DNA of 9,456 nucleotides, taken from positions 1-9,456 of the forward strand of contig JADLDF010000085.1 in assembly GCA_020846815.1 (NCBI GenBank), given 5' to 3'. How positions within the stretch are numbered: the first letter of the stretch is position 1; every line of letters starts with the position of its first letter. Below, piece by piece: positions 1 to 5,339 of the stretch. This stretch comes from Gammaproteobacteria bacterium (GTDB lineage Bacteria; Pseudomonadota; Gammaproteobacteria; Steroidobacterales; Steroidobacteraceae). The notes under the pieces are model-generated. The model searched no databases and was not told the origin of the DNA. It saw only the letters and a program-made list of their open reading frames with translations. A program made the translations under genes and the position numbers.

Positions 1-1
1 C

Positions 2-124
2 ACTCGCCGGCTCGCTCAGGACGAGGCGGATCAGGCCCTGACGGCGCTGCACGCGCTGCCCGAGTCTGCGTACAAGAAAGGCCTCGCCGCGCTCGCGCGG
101 TTCGCCGTCGAACGCTCTTCCTGA
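2..124 (+). CDS. ispB: Polyprenyl (octaprenyl) diphosphate synthase, C-terminal end (partial)
   Basis: This is the last 40 codons of a gene that enters from the left edge and ends in TGA at 122-124. The visible tail has the form AL..LPESAYKKGLAALARFAVER. It resembles the C-terminus of trans-isoprenyl diphosphate synthases such as E. coli IspB, which ends with a similar ADKAIAAL..LP.....AL..LA..AV.R pattern. These enzymes extend isoprenoid chains for the quinone side chain in the cytoplasm. The catalytic DDxxD motifs would lie outside the window and cannot be checked, so the exact chain-length class is inferred. The gene ends 10 bp before a tRNA-Pro gene on the same strand, which supports a conserved chromosomal junction. 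Confidence 0.72.
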   Translation, partial: TRRLAQDEADQALTALHALPESAYKKGLAALARFAVERSS

Positions 125-134
125 CCGGCGGATT

Positions 135-211
135 CGGGGTGTAGCTCAGCCTGGTAGAGCACTACGTTCGGGACGTAGGAGTCGGAGGTTCAAATCCTCT
201 CACCCCGACCA
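135..211 (+). tRNA. tRNA-Pro (anticodon CGG)
   Basis: A complete 77-nt cloverleaf can be folded by eye. The 7-bp acceptor stem is 135-141 paired with 201-207 (CGGGGTG/CACCCCG). A208 is the discriminator and an encoded CCA ends at 211. The anticodon stem is CTACG/CGTAG (162-166/174-178) around the loop TTCGGGA, which gives anticodon CGG at 169-171. The T arm carries GGTTCAAATCC. The GTTCGGGAC anticodon arm and the C1 start match bacterial proline tRNAs such as E. coli proK. It reads CCG proline codons. It sits right behind ispB and directly before the accessory block, so its 3' end is a candidate integration site, although no repeated copy of that end was found. Confidence 0.97.
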
Positions 212-240
212 TTGATTTCTCTGGGATTTTACTCTTCCAG

Positions 241-285
241 ACCGCGAAAACTCGGCTGCAGTGTCAGCCGAAAATCTCTCGCGGT
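241..285. repeat. Compound inverted repeat (two nested perfect stems) after tRNA-Pro
   Basis: The outer arms ACCGCGA (241-247) and TCGCGGT (279-285) are perfect 7-bp reverse complements. Inside them, TCGGCTG (252-258) and CAGCCGA (265-271) form a second perfect 7-bp stem with a 6-nt loop. The two stems are separated by an A-rich internal loop. No T-run follows on either strand, so a simple intrinsic terminator is not well supported. It begins 29 bp after the tRNA CCA end, between the tRNA and the end of vapC. It could be a structured 3' end, a recombination core site or a mobile-element end. Confidence 0.5.
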
Positions 286-380
286 GTCAATCTAAGGCGC
301 TCCATCGAACGCGATGCCCATCGACGAGGGTCGTCGTGAGCGCCTCGAGCGCGACGTCCAACTCGAATTCGTTCCTGATC

Positions 381-797
381 TCAATCCACGTCGAATGGAT
401 TGAAAACTCTGATTCCCGGACGTTGGAAGTCCTTGACGTTTCCAGTTGCGATGACGAGGTTGTGACGACGCGCAATCGCGGCGATATAGCCATCCTCGAC
501 CGGCATCGGCCGGCCCGCAGTTTGCAGCTGATGCTGCTGCTCCGCCCACACATGCGCAACGGCCACGTTGAATCCGAGGATGCGGCCGTGCATCGCCTCG
601 ATGAGGTCCGTCAACCACGCCTGCAAAGCGGTACGTTGCTTGCCGCGTTTGCTGCGAACCCAGAACGCAAGCTGTGCGATCACGATTGAACTCGTGTAGC
701 ACCGATCCTGATGATCCTCCAGCCAAGCGATGACGCGCGGATCGCCGGTCTTCTTTGCGGGCTGACTGAGGACGTCCGAATCGAGCAGCCAGCTCAC
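381..797 (-). CDS. vapC: VapC-family PIN-domain toxin (putative ribonuclease)
   Basis: This 138-aa protein has the layout of a type II toxin of the VapC family. PIN-domain enzymes are metal-dependent RNases that cut tRNA or other structured RNA. The N-terminus LLDSDVLS carries the first acidic residues (D6, D8). The C-terminal half has EDGYIAAIA (D102) and the family-typical ATGNVKDF (D123). At the second acidic position the sequence reads VIAQLA, so a Gln (Q42) stands where a Glu is usual. I chose the GTG at 797-795, not the upstream ATG at 860. It overlaps the vapB TGA stop as GTGA, which gives translational coupling, and the PIN fold starts there directly. The gene is co-transcribed after vapB and would be neutralised by VapB. 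Its base composition is less GC-rich than the genes on the right. Confidence 0.9.
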   Translation of the reverse strand: MSWLLDSDVLSQPAKKTGDPRVIAWLEDHQDRCYTSSIVIAQLAFWVRSKRGKQRTALQAWLTDLIEAMHGRILGFNVAVAHVWAEQQHQLQTAGRPMPVEDGYIAAIARRHNLVIATGNVKDFQRPGIRVFNPFDVD

Positions 798-1021
798 AGC
801 TTGGGTCGCTTCGGATATTCGCGACGACGCGGCGGAAGATCGTCCATCTTCACCGGACACCTTTTCAACACGCCGAGCCAGTCGGCGTCCTTGGCAATGC
901 GGCGAAAGACGATTGCGTCCTCCTCCGGATCGAATTCCGCTCGGAAATGATCGCCCGGCTTAGCGGGTGCGAGACCAGCCGGGACGGTAAGACGTCGCTT
1001 GGAATCGAGTGTAAGAATCAT
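794..1021 (-). CDS. vapB: VapB-type antitoxin, AbrB/SpoVT (swapped-hairpin) DNA-binding fold
   Basis: This 75-aa protein begins MILTLDSKRRLTVPAGL, the typical N-terminal beta-strand pattern of AbrB/MazE-like domains (residues 1 to ~45), where the two chains of a dimer bind a palindrome. The C-terminal ~30 residues are basic and proline-rich (PPRRREYPKRPK) and are the likely toxin-binding tail. ATG at 1021-1019 is preferred over upstream in-frame starts because the AbrB motif begins there and because promoter and palindrome elements end just in front of it. There is no Shine-Dalgarno sequence, and the -10 box lies only 7 nt upstream, so a leaderless mRNA is likely. It overlaps vapC by 4 nt. 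Its role is to neutralise VapC and repress its own promoter (family knowledge). Confidence 0.88.
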   Translation of the reverse strand: MILTLDSKRRLTVPAGLAPAKPGDHFRAEFDPEEDAIVFRRIAKDADWLGVLKRCPVKMDDLPPRRREYPKRPKL

Positions 1022-1022
1022 G

Positions 1023-1039
1023 GGTGGGATTATCCCACC
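1023..1039. promoter_or_regulatory. Probable VapB(C) autoregulatory operator
   Basis: GGTGGGAT-T-ATCCCACC is a perfect 8-bp inverted repeat around a single central base. It ends one base before the vapB start codon and covers the predicted -10 box. AbrB-type antitoxins bind palindromes in their own promoters, so binding here would block RNA polymerase and, in a leaderless mRNA, the start region. The palindrome is seen directly; its function is inferred. Confidence 0.7.
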
Positions 1040-1057
1040 ACCCGCGGCCTTGATCAA
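1029..1057 (-). promoter_or_regulatory. Sigma-70-type promoter of vapBC, predicted leaderless
   Basis: On the minus strand, TTGATC (1057-1052) is followed by a 17-bp spacer and GATAAT (1034-1029). These match 4/6 and 5/6 of the consensus -35 and -10. Only CCCACCC separates the -10 box from the vapB ATG. This puts the expected start of transcription at or within about one base of the A of ATG. No ribosome-binding sequence can fit, which agrees with a leaderless transcript. Confidence 0.65.
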
Positions 1058-1539
1058 TCGGGACCGCGAGCAACGCCGTCCTTACGCGGCATGCTGCTGC
1101 CCGGCACGGCCGCTAGACGGAAGCCCTGCGTCGTCGCTGTCTCCGATGCGCTCAACCCGGCGCATCACCCATCCGCCGTCGACCGGAATGATCCCTGCGT
1201 TGTCGAGATGCGAAGGTCGGACTCAGCGCTCGGGCGACCAGGCCAACCGGTTGCGGACGACACCGACTTCGAACCCAAACGGTTGGCAGGCACACGCACG
1301 CTCAGCGCCCGGAAATCCCGCGCTCCGAGGTTGGCTACGGCGCAGGCGGGGTCGTACTGCACACGGACAGCGCCGCTCGGCGTCTGGTCCGCCGTTACCG
1401 GGGTGAGGGTTGCACAAGCCTGCCAGCCGCCTGCCGCTCGGGCTGGTCGTGTTGAAACACTCTGTTTGCAATCGTCGGACTTTTCCGGAGGACAACATCA
1501 GGTAGCGCACGGCTCATGTGCGCATACTCGGAATTGCCG
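1058..1539. other. 482-bp interval between vapBC and hipBA without a recognisable gene
   Basis: Open frames exist on both strands because of the base composition, but none gives a protein pattern I recognise, a good start with a ribosome-binding site, or a consistent frame. A small hairpin (GCGCAC at 1505-1510, GTGCGC at 1518-1523, 7-nt loop) lies 17 bp behind the hipA stop on the minus strand. It has no T-run, so it is at most a weak 3' structure. A short near-palindrome GTGTTGAAACAC lies at 1449-1460. The interval may be eroded remains of an earlier gene. Confidence 0.4.
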
Positions 1540-2784
1540 TCAGCGCAAGCGTCCTGCCCGGGCCGCGACCAACGTGGCGAAGCGCACCAGGTCGGCTTCC
1601 GACAGCCCCGACATCGTGACCCGCGCCGCCACGTTGGACGCAGATTCCGCGACCGCCGCAGCCAGCTCACGTACGCGCTTGCGGACGAACGGCGCCGCAA
1701 GCCCCGCATCTGCGGCGAATCCCGACCAGGTGCTGGCGTCGATCTCTTCCAGCGTGGCGCACCTGGCGATCTTCATCGCCAGCTTCGGCGAAAGCTGGGG
1801 ATAGGCGACGGTCGAGAGCAGGTCGTAGAGCGGCGCGAGCGTCACGCCGTCCGCGCCGTAGAGCAGGCTGTAGTTCTTGCCGTGCGCGTCGGCGTTGCCG
1901 ACGATCAGATTGAAGATCGCAGCGTCCAGCAGCTTCAGCACTTCGACCGCAGGCCGCGTCGCGATGCGGCGCAAGAGCTCGAACCCGGTCTTGAACGTCG
2001 GCCCGCGTTCGGCGGCGTACTTGCGTTCCGGCGGTATGCCGAGCGCCTGGCAGAAATCCTCTTGATGCAGCCGAACGATGCCGCAGGCTGCGTTCTTCGC
2101 GCGATCGTAGCGCTCGATCAAGAGGAACCGCCGGCCCGCCATCACGCGGGGCTGGACGCGAGCGACGGACAGCCCGACTTCCGCCGCCAGTGTCATTGCG
2201 AATGCTTCGTTCTCCGTCGTAGCGGAGAAACGCTCGATCGGCGGCTTCAGGATGTGCGTGGTAGGCTGGCCCGGCCCTGGCAGCGCGATCGCGCCATCGA
2301 CGAGCACCACCGGAAGCTTGCTCTGCGCGCCGGCCAATGACAGCCGCAATCCGTGCCTGCCCGCGAGCAACGGCCGCTTTGGCAGTTCGTCGAGCAAGGC
2401 GATCAGTGCGTCGTCGTCGAGCGGTGCCGTAGTTTCACTTGCAGGAATCTCCGGTGGTGGTTCGCCTTCGGGCCAGAGTGTCAGTGCACCGGCGACATCG
2501 CCGCCCAAGGCACTGAGCAGGGCGAAGTCGTTGTTGCTCGAAATGCCGAGCGCACGCGCCACGGCCTCGCGCTGGCCCTCTTCCGGGAGGAGGCCGCCAA
2601 AGAACGGTCGACAGGAGCGTCTGCGGAAGGTCTCCGCCTGCTTCGGAAGTGACGTCGAGAGCGGCGGCGCCGCCGGATCGGACAGCCAATCCGGCGCGTA
2701 GGCGAAGCTCATGTCCCCGTGATCGTCGAGACGCAGTGTGCCGACGCGCTTTCCATCCCACCAAACCGAGAGTGCGGCCCTCAC
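1540..2784 (-). CDS. hipA: HipA-family serine/threonine kinase toxin
   Basis: This 414-aa protein is close to the ~440 aa of E. coli HipA and has the same domain order. An N-terminal beta-rich domain (about 1-105, with GGLLPEEGQRE and GGDVAGAL) is followed by the kinase core. The ATP-binding loop reads LSLAGAQSK (148-156). S149 corresponds to the autophosphorylated Ser150 of E. coli HipA. The lysine in HILKP (K180), the catalytic motif NADAHGKN (D299, N304) and the metal-binding aspartate in APLYDLLS (D321) are all present, so the kinase looks intact. HipA toxins phosphorylate targets such as glutamyl-tRNA synthetase and cause growth arrest and persistence; the target here is unknown. The start is GTG at 2784-2782, overlapping the hipB TGA as GTGA. 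HipB binding would restrain it and form the repressor complex. Confidence 0.95.
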   Translation of the reverse strand: MRAALSVWWDGKRVGTLRLDDHGDMSFAYAPDWLSDPAAPPLSTSLPKQAETFRRRSCRPFFGGLLPEEGQREAVARALGISSNNDFALLSALGGDVAGALTLWPEGEPPPEIPASETTAPLDDDALIALLDELPKRPLLAGRHGLRLSLAGAQSKLPVVLVDGAIALPGPGQPTTHILKPPIERFSATTENEAFAMTLAAEVGLSVARVQPRVMAGRRFLLIERYDRAKNAACGIVRLHQEDFCQALGIPPERKYAAERGPTFKTGFELLRRIATRPAVEVLKLLDAAIFNLIVGNADAHGKNYSLLYGADGVTLAPLYDLLSTVAYPQLSPKLAMKIARCATLEEIDASTWSGFAADAGLAAPFVRKRVRELAAAVAESASNVAARVTMSGLSEADLVRFATLVAARAGRLR

Positions 2785-2996
2785 CGCTTCCCGCCCGGTG
2801 ACTCGATGGCGATGCGAAGTCCCAGCGCCGCCGCGACTGCAAGCGCCTTGCCGAGATGCGAAGTCGGCTTGCCGGCTTCCAGATCGACGACGAACCGGAC
2901 GCCCACGCCAGCCGCGCCGGCGAGCTGGTCCTGCCGCAAGCCCTGCGCCTTGCGTGCGGTGCGGATGGCGGTGCCAAACTCCATTGGAGTGGTCAT
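2781..2996 (-). CDS. hipB: HipB-type antitoxin, Xre-family helix-turn-helix repressor
   Basis: This 71-aa protein is mostly one helix-turn-helix domain: FGTAIRTARKAQGLRQDQLAGAAGVGVRFVVDLEAGKPT. The LRQDQLAGAAGV and VVDLEAGK parts match the Xre/Cro-C1 pattern. A short tail ends ESPGGKR. ATG at 2996-2994 is preferred over a longer frame starting at 3050 because a TGAGA stretch lies about 8 nt upstream and because the predicted promoter and operator lie within the longer frame. A second ATG four codons inside (MEFGTAI) is also possible. It precedes hipA with a GTGA overlap. It should neutralise HipA and repress the operon from the palindromes upstream. Confidence 0.92.
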   Translation of the reverse strand: MTTPMEFGTAIRTARKAQGLRQDQLAGAAGVGVRFVVDLEAGKPTSHLGKALAVAAALGLRIAIESPGGKR

Positions 2997-3008
2997 AGCG
3001 GTCTCATA

Positions 3009-3022
3009 TTCCCGAACGGGAA
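3009..3022. promoter_or_regulatory. hipB proximal operator (TTCCCG-N2-CGGGAA)
   Basis: TTCCCGAACGGGAA is a palindrome with 6-bp arms and a 2-bp centre, 13 bp upstream of the hipB ATG. It sits at the end of the predicted -10 box, so a bound HipB dimer would cover the transcription start. The same site recurs at 3109-3122, which makes chance unlikely. Confidence 0.72.
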
Positions 3023-3050
3023 AAATATCTTCTCGCGAAACCGGGCACAA
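3022..3050 (-). promoter_or_regulatory. Candidate sigma-70 promoter of hipBA
   Basis: On the minus strand TTGTGC (3050-3045), a 17-bp spacer and TATTTT (3027-3022) form an acceptable promoter. Its -10 end touches the proximal operator palindrome. The start of transcription would be near 3014-3016 and the leader about 20 nt long, containing a TGAGA ribosome-binding sequence. The match to consensus is only moderate. Confidence 0.45.
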
Positions 3051-3108
3051 GCCTGAATTTACCGATCAGGAAATATTGTGACGGAACGCGCCCAATCGAC
3101 GCTGGATC

Positions 3109-3122
3109 TTCCCGTCCGGGAA
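3109..3122. promoter_or_regulatory. hipB distal operator (TTCCCG-N2-CGGGAA)
   Basis: TTCCCGTCCGGGAA repeats the proximal site with a change only in the two central bases. Its first base lies exactly 100 bp from that of the proximal site. An isolated half copy, TTCCCGTCC, follows at 3158-3166. Two sites at this distance suggest cooperative binding with DNA bending or looping, as known in principle for E. coli HipBA, which uses several operators of a different sequence. Confidence 0.62.
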
Positions 3123-3178
3123 TGCACGCTGCAAGGTTCCTGAGGGCAGTGCTCGTGTTCCCGTCCTTGGCTTTCCGT

Positions 3179-3278
3179 TTCACGGCAAGCGCGCCATCGC
3201 CTTGCGGCCGCGCGGCTGCATCAGCGCGACCTCGTGGCCGGCATCGCCCCAGGGCGAGACGCGGGCCGTGCGCAGCAC
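3179..3278 (-). pseudogene. Scrambled ~100-bp fragment of a methyltransferase gene (internal deletion scar)
   Basis: Bases 3215-3276 match 4127-4188 of the neighbouring methyltransferase gene with 4 differences. Bases 3179-3204 match 3676-3701, near the 3' end of the same gene, with 4 differences. The two pieces, 415 bp apart in the intact gene, meet at a shared 10-bp word (CGGCCGCGCG, at 3205-3214, 3702-3711 and 4117-4126). The fragment therefore looks like a second copy of the gene that lost everything between two microhomologies. The join shifts the reading frame, so no protein is expected. In its original frames the first piece reads [20 protein letters not shown] and the second [12 protein letters not shown]. 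It lies next to the end of the serine dehydratase remnant. Confidence 0.8.
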
Positions 3279-3285
3279 ACTTTGA

Positions 3286-3573
3286 TCAGCATTCCACGAC
3301 ATTGACCGCGAGGCCGCCGAGGCTCGTTTCCTTGTACTTCGCGCGCATGTCGTGGCCCGTCTGCCGCATGGTCTCGATGACGGCATCCAGCGAGACGCGA
3401 TGGCGACCATCGCCGTGCAGCGCCAGATGGGCCGCATTGATCGCCTTGATCGAGCCCATGGTGTTGCGCTCGATGCAGGGGATCTGCACCAGACCGCCGA
3501 TGGGATCGCAGGTGAGCCCGAGGTTGTGCTCCATGCCGATCTCGGCGGCATTCTCGATCTGGGCAGGCGTCGC
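3286..3573 (-). pseudogene. sdaA: L-serine dehydratase (iron-sulfur type), C-terminal remnant
   Basis: The frame from about 3573 to the TGA at 3288-3286 encodes ~95 residues that read like the conserved C-terminal end of SdaA-type L-serine ammonia-lyases, which convert serine to pyruvate and ammonia. Recognisable parts are [54 protein letters not shown] and the terminal [10 protein letters not shown]. Two cysteines with the spacing of Fe-S cluster ligands (11 residues apart) and the C-terminal cysteine known to act in the active site are kept. The other ~360 residues of the usual ~455 are missing, and the upstream codons belong to unrelated sequence overlapping the methyltransferase end. The remaining frame is free of stops, so the truncation is probably recent. 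An enzyme is not possible from this piece alone. Confidence 0.88.
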
Positions 3574-3620
3574 CCCGGATCGATGCGAGTCCCGCGAGCT
3601 CGCTCGAGGCATCGCGATGA

Positions 3621-4550
3621 TCACGGGCCGGACATGCCTCGGGAGCGTGCGGACCGCCGCGCCTGCGTCGCCCGCTTCACGGCGAGCACGCCGTCGCCCT
3701 GCGGCCGCGCGTCGAATCCGGCCCGCGACAGGCGGGCCGCAACCTCACGCGGCAAGTCACGTCCGCTGGTGAGACGATTCGGCAAACCGGTGTAGTGGAA
3801 GAGCCGCCCTGAAGGCACGAGCAGCCTCGCCAGCGAGTCGTAGAACTCCTGGGAGTACAGCTCACCGGCGATGCCGAAACGCGGCGGGTCGTGCAGGATC
3901 GCCTCGAACGACTGGTCCTGTAGTCCTGCCAGCCGGGTGGTGACGTCGGCGCACTCGAACACCAGCCGCTCGTCGCCGCCGTCGGGTGACCAGGGATTGA
4001 GGCTGCGCAGCCAGATCACGTCGGGGCTCTTTTCGTAGGACTGCACGTGCGCGGCACCGGCCTCGAGCGCCCGCGCCGCGAAATACCCCAGCCCGCCGCA
4101 GGTATCGAGAATCCGCCGGCCGCGCGGCTGCACCAGCGCGACCTTGTGGCCGGCATCGTCCCAGGGCGAGACGCGGGCCGTGGGCAGCATCTTGATGCCG
4201 TCGATCTCGAAGGTCGGTGGCCCCCATTCCGTCGGCACGAGCTTGACCAATGCGGCCGAATAGCGTGCGACGGGCAGGAAGACGCCATCCTCACCAGCGC
4301 CCTCGCCGTCACCCAGGCTCTGCTCCTGGACGTGGCCCGCGACGTAGTGATAGACCGTGCGCTCGCGGCAAGGCTCGATCCACGGGTAACGATGGCCGCG
4401 CCAGCGCCAGCCGTCGACGCCGGGCTCGACCCGGGTCGAGCTGCGGCCGAGGTCGAGCGAGCACTCGAGCTCGCGCTCGCCCGCGGCAACGGCGGCACGC
4501 AGGCGCTGCTGCAGCAGGGCGGTCATCAATGGCGGCATCGGCCGGGGCAT
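3621..4550 (-). CDS. SAM-dependent methyltransferase of the COG2521 ('archaeal predicted methyltransferase') type
   Basis: This 309-aa protein has a class I methyltransferase core in its second half. The SAM-binding motif I is [13 protein letters not shown] (147-159), and an acidic residue follows in SYEKSPDV (E173). The catalytic-type motif is [14 protein letters not shown] (220-233), then GRLFHYTG (248-255). The N-terminal part has [15 protein letters not shown] (27-41) and [13 protein letters not shown] (128-140). This combination is that of the COG2521 family, whose substrate is, to my knowledge, not established. ATG at 4550-4548 follows AAGG at a suitable distance. The frame stays open upstream to 5111, but that part is antisense to the secreted protein gene. 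The last ~15 residues ([15 protein letters not shown]) look non-family and may come from the rearranged junction. It is divergent from the SnoaL-like gene. Confidence 0.85.
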   Translation of the reverse strand: MPRPMPPLMTALLQQRLRAAVAAGERELECSLDLGRSSTRVEPGVDGWRWRGHRYPWIEPCRERTVYHYVAGHVQEQSLGDGEGAGEDGVFLPVARYSAALVKLVPTEWGPPTFEIDGIKMLPTARVSPWDDAGHKVALVQPRGRRILDTCGGLGYFAARALEAGAAHVQSYEKSPDVIWLRSLNPWSPDGGDERLVFECADVTTRLAGLQDQSFEAILHDPPRFGIAGELYSQEFYDSLARLLVPSGRLFHYTGLPNRLTSGRDLPREVAARLSRAGFDARPQGDGVLAVKRATQARRSARSRGMSGP

Positions 4551-4623
4551 GGCTGCCTTGTGCCACAGCCACTCGGTGGGCGTCCATCCATGCCATGGGA
4601 ACGATGAGGCTGTGCCCGCGACG

Positions 4624-4629
4624 TAGAAT
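4624..4629 (+). promoter_or_regulatory. Candidate -10 box for the SnoaL-like gene
   Basis: TAGAAT matches the sigma-70 -10 consensus at 5 of 6 positions and would give a leader of about 53 nt before the ATG at 4689. No good -35 hexamer stands 16-18 bp upstream, so the call rests on the -10 alone. The leader ends with a perfect AGGAGG (4676-4681), 7 nt from the start codon. Confidence 0.4.
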
Positions 4630-4688
4630 CCGCTGACGGCGTTGCACCTGCGGCGCCGGACGTACCCCAGCCCGCAGGAGGCCCGCCC

Positions 4689-5312
4689 ATGCGTTCCACG
4701 ATGACTGCCGTCGCCGCGTCCCTCTCCGCCCTGCTCGCCACAGTTCCGGCCACCCTCGCCGCCGACGGCGCCTCGCCCGGCCGTTCCGCTCCAGCCCAGT
4801 CTGCGTCCATCCACTCTGCACCGGCCAAGCCAGTGATCTCCTGCGAAGGCAACGAAAAGAATCTGCAGACCTACCTGCAGATCCACAAGGTGCTGTTCAT
4901 GGAACGCGACGTCTCGCGCGTCGGCGAGTTCTATGCGGCCGAGGTGATCTCCCACAACCTCGACAGCGGCGGCAGCGGTGCCAGCAAGGTCTCGAACGCC
5001 GACATGGCGGCGATGTGGACCGCGTCGAAGAAATACGACCCGGGCCGTGTGCTGGCCGACGACCTGATCCTCTGCAGCGGCCCCTACGTGGTCGTGCGCA
5101 CCACGCTGCACGGCAACGACAACTTCGGCTACGACGGCAACCCGCCCACGGGCAAGCCGTATTCGGTGACCGCGACCGACATCTACCGCTTCGAGAACGG
5201 CAAGGTGGTCGAGCGCTGGGGCAACGCCGACCTCGTCAGCATGTTCCGGCAGATCGGCTATACGCTGACACCGCCGGCGCAGGCGGCCCGGCCGGCCGCT
5301 GCGGCGAGGTGA
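4689..5312 (+). CDS. Secreted SnoaL-like / nuclear transport factor 2-fold protein
   Basis: This 207-aa protein has an N-terminal signal peptide: MRS, a hydrophobic stretch to about residue 20, and a cleavage region ATLA-AD near residue 24. A low-complexity Ala/Ser/Pro linker follows (about 27-48). Residues ~55-195 look like a SnoaL/ester-cyclase-type domain: a helix with a long-lived FYAAEVISHN strand, DDLILCSGPYVVVRTTLHG, DIYRFENGKVVERWGNAD and SMFRQIGY. The closing W(G)NAD....QIG pattern is typical of the SnoaL-like group. The tail is Ala/Pro-rich. It probably acts in the periplasm; a substrate cannot be deduced. Cysteines near residues 52 and 129 could form a disulfide. The start is firmly set by AGGAGG 7 nt upstream. 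It is transcribed away from the methyltransferase gene. Confidence 0.88.
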   Translation: MRSTMTAVAASLSALLATVPATLAADGASPGRSAPAQSASIHSAPAKPVISCEGNEKNLQTYLQIHKVLFMERDVSRVGEFYAAEVISHNLDSGGSGASKVSNADMAAMWTASKKYDPGRVLADDLILCSGPYVVVRTTLHGNDNFGYDGNPPTGKPYSVTATDIYRFENGKVVERWGNADLVSMFRQIGYTLTPPAQAARPAAAAR

Positions 5313-5339
5313 AATGAGGCCTGCGGTCCGCCCCGTCGT

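Noticed and set aside
135..211. Attachment-site duplication of the tRNA-Pro 3' end
   Set aside because: I looked for a second copy of the T-arm/acceptor sequence in the rest of the window and found none, and there is no integrase gene.
1165..1510. Possible gene remnant on the minus strand (segments such as GFEVGVVRNRLAW)
   Set aside because: It briefly looked like the end of an outer-membrane receptor in two different frames, but the match is too short and too vague to support a call.
947..1804. A 285-codon plus-strand open frame spanning vapB, the gap and the hipA end
   Set aside because: It overlaps two well-supported genes in antisense and shows no domain or protein-like pattern.
4551..5111. 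N-terminal extension of the methyltransferase frame to 496 aa
   Set aside because: It runs antisense through the secreted SnoaL-like gene, which has a signal peptide and AGGAGG. The extension is low-complexity Gly/Arg/Ala, and ATG 4550 gives a normal family start.
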